Source of the DNA: Monocercomonoides exilis
Taxonomy: Eukaryota; Preaxostyla; Oxymonadida; Polymastigidae
Direction: 5' to 3'
DNA: 64,000 nucleotides
Assembly: GCA_001643675.2 (NCBI GenBank)
Contig: LSRY02000012.1
Location: 1,676,501 to 1,740,500, forward strand
Shown here in pieces: positions 60,078-64,000 of this stretch. The translations under genes and the position numbers were made by a program. Positions within the stretch are counted from its first letter, which is position 1; each line of letters begins with the position of its first letter. The notes below the pieces were generated by a model, which searched no databases, was not told the DNA's origin, and worked only from the letters and a program-made list of their open reading frames with translations.

Positions 60078-61014
60078 CGCATTGTATCAATCGACATTTC
60101 ATCAATGAATTCGTCGCCTTTTTCTTCTGTTAATTTTGTAATGTCACACAAACCAATTAATTCCAGCAAATCTCAAAATGTTTTGAAGAATCCTTCATCG
60201 CTTCGCTTTGGATGAAATATAACTACAATATTCACTATCACGTGTCTTCCACTTCTTCATTCTTATCGTCTATGTCTTCTTCTTCGCATCTTTATTCTAT
60301 TTTAAAAATGTTTCAATAAGAATGGAAACTCTTTTCTCGGATAAAATTATGTTCTATTTTTTTTGGGCAATACAGACAAAAGAAAGAAAAAACATTTTGA
60401 AACAAGATTTATATGAATTTCACAGACCAAAATTAACGAAACAAAAATAGAAAAAAGATGGACGAAGAGGAAGGGAAAGCTGATTTCTCCCTGAAGAGCC
60501 TAATGCATTCAATTTACGAGTTGTTTACTTCAAACTCAAAACGATGGTCCTTTTGAAGAGAACTATTTTGGAGATCAATAGAGACTTTTGCAGGAGCATC
60601 GATGAATGAAACAAGAGAGGACGGCAAACAACTTTAAAAAGTTGCACAGAGAAGGCAAGGAAATCCTGCAATAATCAACTGCCCATCCGAAAAATGGGAA
60701 AAGCTGCTTCACAAAAGTGAATTTTGTAATTCCCACAGCTTTAGCAACTGCCTTGAGAGCACAGGAAAAGGAAATAAAATCATATGTGAAGTTGACTACC
60801 AACATATCTTCCAGTCCAAAGCATCATGTTAATAAGGAGTGAATTGTTGGTTTTTTTGATTATTTTATTTATATTTATTTTTGTTCTTTTTATTTTTGAA
60901 AACCACAGTCAGAAGCATTTATTTCTTAACCTTATTGATCTAGGAAATTCTTGAAAATCATGAAAATTCAAGGAAAAAAGAAGAAATAACAGGAAAAGCA
61001 TGAAAACAAAGCTC
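59742..61014. other. intergenic region with microsatellite
   Basis: Contains the 12-base repeat listed next. A minus-strand frame through it (60169-59918) reads LLELIGLCDITKLTEEKGDE before becoming a Lys-Val/Arg-Val repeat. It may be a gene scrap. Around 60,460-60,550 a short plus frame (MDEEEGKADFSLKSLMHSIY) is open but leads nowhere. Confidence 0.4.
60017..60077. repeat. 12-base tandem repeat (CTCACTTTCACT)
   Basis: About five copies of a 12-base unit made of alternating CTCACT and TTCACT hexamers in intergenic DNA. The unit is a multiple of three, so frames on both strands stay open through it. Confidence 0.88.
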
Positions 61015-61607
61015 ACGAGCATAGAAAGGAGCTGTTGGAAATTATCAATGAATGAAAGAAATGCGAATTCGGAAAGAATTTCAAAGAAAAAAGTGAAAGA
61101 AGAATATGTTATATTGAGATGACTTCAAACGTTGGAGAATTACTTTCTCTTCCTTTAATTTGAAAAAGAGGAATGTTCTGAGCTTTTGAACAACCTTGAG
61201 GAAACATTTCGAATAGCAAAGGAGAATAATAGAGAAATAAGCAAACTGTGCATTTATCCATTTATTGAAGCAGCAAAAAATAAAGTAACAGAAATTGATG
61301 ACTCTCCGATAAGTTTGCTGTTAATCTATATTTGAAGGAAATGAATCAATCAACTTTGAACAACAATATTGCATATCAATGCTTTGTGTTTTTAATAACA
61401 ATATCAAGACGATTGAATGAAGAGAAGAATGAAGCAAATGGAAAAGAGGCAAAAAGAAAATCTGCAAAATGGAATATGTTTGAGAAGATGGAGGAAGAAG
61501 GATGCGAAGATGCGATCACAAGTTTTCAAGAAAGATTAGATTATCTTCACAAATATTCTTTTTTTTATATATTATCAAACATTTTCGATGATTTTGTGGA
61601 TGTTTGA
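61015..61607 (+). pseudogene. broken paralogue of the helical family
   Basis: Aligns by eye with the second exon of the intact gene upstream. ETFRIAKENNREISKLCIYP corresponds to EVFRVAKDNCREICNRCIDS, LKEMNQSTLNNNIAYQCFVF to LKEMQHQTLNANMGYNYCLF, and FEKMEEEGCEDAITSF to FGKMEEEGYEDCIIGL. The frame changes between the first two blocks (near 61,333), a TGA replaces the Trp of the RWL motif near 61,120, and no first exon is present. The 3' end is better preserved and closes with a TGA at 61605-61607. It is clearly a dead copy. Confidence 0.8.
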
Positions 61608-62019
61608 AAAGAAAACGTTTCACATGAATGCATTTATAAAACCTCTGAAAAATCTGTAAATTCGTGTTTTCTTTCGCTTCAAATCTTGACGATCTTCAAA
61701 GCCAAAAAAGTTCGAAAAAAATGTTTTTTTTTACATTTTTTCTCTTTTAAAGGATTTGTATTGGATGAAAGATTATATGTTATTGCGAAATTCACACTTG
61801 TCTCACTTGAAATTTATTCTCTTTCTTTGTGCGCTTTATTTCCAATAAAAATAAAACACAAATAAGATGATATGTTTTATATTAATTGTTATTGAATTTT
61901 GCTACATAAAATTGATCAATAAATAATTACATATTATAAAAGTGGACACGAATGTAAAATCAAAATTTTACATCACACAACAAATAAAATAACTACAGTA
62001 TTTTGTTTTAAACTTTTTT
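61608..62019. other. intergenic, nothing recognised
   Basis: AT-rich DNA between the pseudogene and the next gene. It presumably carries the promoter of the downstream gene; no motif is recognised. Confidence 0.5.
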
Positions 62020-64000
62020 ATGGTGATTTATCTTTGTTTAATTTTTGCTGCATCATGTACTCCATTTATTACTGATGTCGCATTTGATCCCCAATTTCCA
62101 GAAATCACCGCTTTGTGCCAGCTTCGTCAGCATAATATTGGTCATTATTCTTTATCAATAACTATTTCTGATGAGACTAGTTGGAAGATATCTCGTGTAT
62201 TTTTGCGATTTAGTTCAGGTTTCATTTGAATTTTTATGTGACATTTTCATCGCAAACATTTTTCCAAAAGATATTGCGCTTAAAAACATTGTTTCATATG
62301 AGTCTTTTATTTCTTCCATTATTATAAAGAATGAAAATGAGGCTCAGTTTCCAAATTTCCCAGAAATTAATCCAAATGACGTAATAGTGACATTTGGGCC
62401 AATGCAACAGATAAATAATCATAAACGAACAGAACTTCACTTACTGTGCGATGAAGCACAGGATTTATTTGAAAATATACGATTGGTTTAAATATGCTTC
62501 AAGATTAGATTTTTATTATCTCATTTTTTTTTCTAAAATTCTGTTGTAATAGCGCTGCTTTATTGAAATTGTATCTAACAATGAAACAAGAATGCTTCAA
62601 GTGTATCTGAAACATGGAATTACAAAAGATGTGTGCAGTTTTTATAGTTGTTAATAATGAGGGGGAAATTGATAAATGAATACAATTAAAATTTTCTTTT
62701 TCAGTTTCACATTGAAGTCACTCCATTTGCATTTTGCTTGGCACGATCTGGACTGAAAGACACATGTTCTGTTATGGGATTTATGGATGCTGCACGAAAT
62801 TTTGCTTTTAATAATACATCGAAATTCAATGAAACAGAAATTCGTGGGTTTTTATCTTTGAATGGAATTCAATACAAAGAAGCAAATTTAACACGTGGAA
62901 GTTTTGAATGGGATGTAGATGATCCGGGTGAATATAACGTGCGTATCGTTCGCAACGAGCGTTCAATAAAAGAATTGAAAGTTAAGGTGACGCCAATGGA
63001 ACCATATTCGATTACTTTTGTTCACTTTTCTCTTCCTCAGTCGATGGATGTGTGTCTGAACGAAGAAAAGCTTAGACTCTTAGAAAAAAGTAAAGAAAAG
63101 TCAGAAATAAATGGCTCTTTTTTAACTGGAAGTGATTCTTCTCAGGTTTCTGAAAAGAGAGAAAGAGAAAGCACGATGCAAAACATGATTTTAGTCGAGT
63201 CATGTTTGAGTTGCGATGGAGGTTTGGCATTTGATTTTATATTATGACATGTTTGACACTTTTCTGTTTTTGCATTGACATTCATTTTTATCTATTAAAT
63301 TCCAATTTTGATTGAAAACTTTATCACTCGTGTACACTCTTTTTCTGAAAGGCGACGAATGCAACGCATTTTCTCTGCCAACACGAAGAGGCGAAGTGAC
63401 TGTTACTCTTCTCGACGCGCCAAAGGCGAAATCTCGGTATAAGCTGTTTCCCTTGTCTCAACAGCAGCAGAGCAAGTATTCTCAAACGAAGCAGCTGAAA
63501 GGCGGATTTGTTTTGTTCGATCGTCTTCCCCACTCAAATTTGGCTAATTTGACAGAATCTGCCATGTCATGCCCATCGCCTGCAAATCCAGTCAGATACA
63601 AAGTTGAGATTGCAGTGGGACAAAATGCAGGCTCGTTGCAGGAACAAAAAGTCCATCAACACTCAATCATTGTGTCTCTGACATCACCGTCGCAGATATC
63701 ACATGTCGTACTCGCCATGAAGGAAGACGAAGAAGGCGATGAAGATGAAAATGCTGAAGGATTGCCTGAATTCAATGGGGCTGCAGGTTTAAAAGCTGAT
63801 TCATCGAAACAAGAAATAGACAGTTATTCATCAGAAGATCACGACAAAGAAAGACATTGTCCATTATCAATGCAAGAAATAAGAGAACTTTCATTAAAAA
63901 TTGGAAGGTATCCGACAATTGAAGAGGCGAATGGGAAGGAAAACGGTCATTCAAGCAGAAAGACTCAGACGGGCAAGAATTCAACAGCAGAAGCTCATTC
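62020..64000 (+). CDS. secreted or membrane protein, unrecognised (partial)
   Basis: I do not recognise the family. Five exons are visible and join in phase: 62020-62218, 62271-62485, 62553-62630, 62705-63221 and 63352 to the right edge, with donors GTTTCA, GTTTAA, GTGTGC and GTTTGG. A signal peptide opens the protein (VIYLCLIFAASCTPF). The next 300 residues look like beta-rich extracellular domains (HYSLSITISDETSW, FEWDVDDPGEYNVRIVRNER) with potential N-glycosylation sites (NNTS, NETE, NLTR). Two Cys pairs flank the last intron (ESCLSCDGGDEC). The visible end turns acidic and low-complexity. The gene continues beyond the window, so anchor and length are unknown. An Ig- or fibronectin-like fold is a guess. 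Confidence 0.65.

Noticed and set aside
59918-60169. Minus-strand 83-codon frame with Lys-Val/Arg-Val repeats
   Set aside because: Mostly a readthrough of the 12-base repeat, with a stop just upstream and no ATG; at best a gene scrap.
1-64000. Reassigned stop codons, as in the oxymonad Streblomastix (TAA/TAG for Gln)
   Set aside because: TAA closes actin, the calmodulin-like gene and the helical family gene, and TGA closes most others, exactly where homologues end. No conserved Gln is encoded by TAA or TAG.
1-64000. tRNA or rRNA genes
   Set aside because: Reading by eye for B-box-like GGTTCGAATCC and paired acceptor stems found nothing convincing. A covariance-model search would settle it.
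1-64000. CRISPR arrays or bacterial operons
   Set aside because: All repeat arrays are simple tandem repeats without spacers, and the genes have introns and eukaryotic families.

Overview
The window is nuclear DNA from a eukaryotic microbe. Genes lie on both strands, many are split by short GT-AG introns (about 45 to 320 bases, often near 55), intergenic DNA is AT-rich, and proteins carry long Ser, Glu, Lys and Asn tracts. TAA, TAG and TGA all close convincing genes, so the standard code is used. Very large right-handed beta-helix surface proteins with a C-terminal kinase-like tail, together with a helical family I remember from Monocercomonoides, point to an oxymonad close to Monocercomonoides exilis. 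That identification rests on memory of the families and was not searched. Exon boundaries were derived by hand from GT/AG sites, reading phase and homology.

Left part (1-23,200), gene-dense: an unrecognised minus-strand gene running off the left edge with a 15-base coding minisatellite; actin; a catalytically dead-looking cathepsin B-like protein; a METTL6-type tRNA m3C methyltransferase with a roughly 420-residue low-complexity extension; a degenerate calmodulin-like protein with a poly-Lys tail; a Dus1-type tRNA dihydrouridine synthase; an SLC38/AAAP amino acid transporter with about 700 residues inserted before its last membrane helix; SepSecS, the last enzyme of selenocysteinyl-tRNA synthesis; and, divergently transcribed from 91 bases away, a CCDC81-like HU-domain protein. 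Three of these genes act on tRNA.

Middle (24,263-40,969): a 3,691-residue type I membrane protein with seven beta-helix modules and a C-terminal pseudokinase, then an IQ-DH-PH Rho GEF whose PH domain is split by a low-complexity insert.

Right-centre (41,000-51,700) is gene-poor and decayed. It holds a Merlin/IS1595-like transposase relic, copies of a short dispersed repeat, a patch of frame-broken coding DNA (44.6-48.3 kb), a fragment of a beta-helix gene, and an 823-bp inverted-repeat element built from 21-base units. A 355-bp fold-back element lies at 2,999-3,353.

Right end (51,728-64,000): a second, shorter beta-helix membrane protein (1,365 aa, no kinase tail); an intact member of the lineage-specific helical family followed by a broken paralogue; and the 5' part of a secreted or membrane protein that I do not recognise and that leaves the window.
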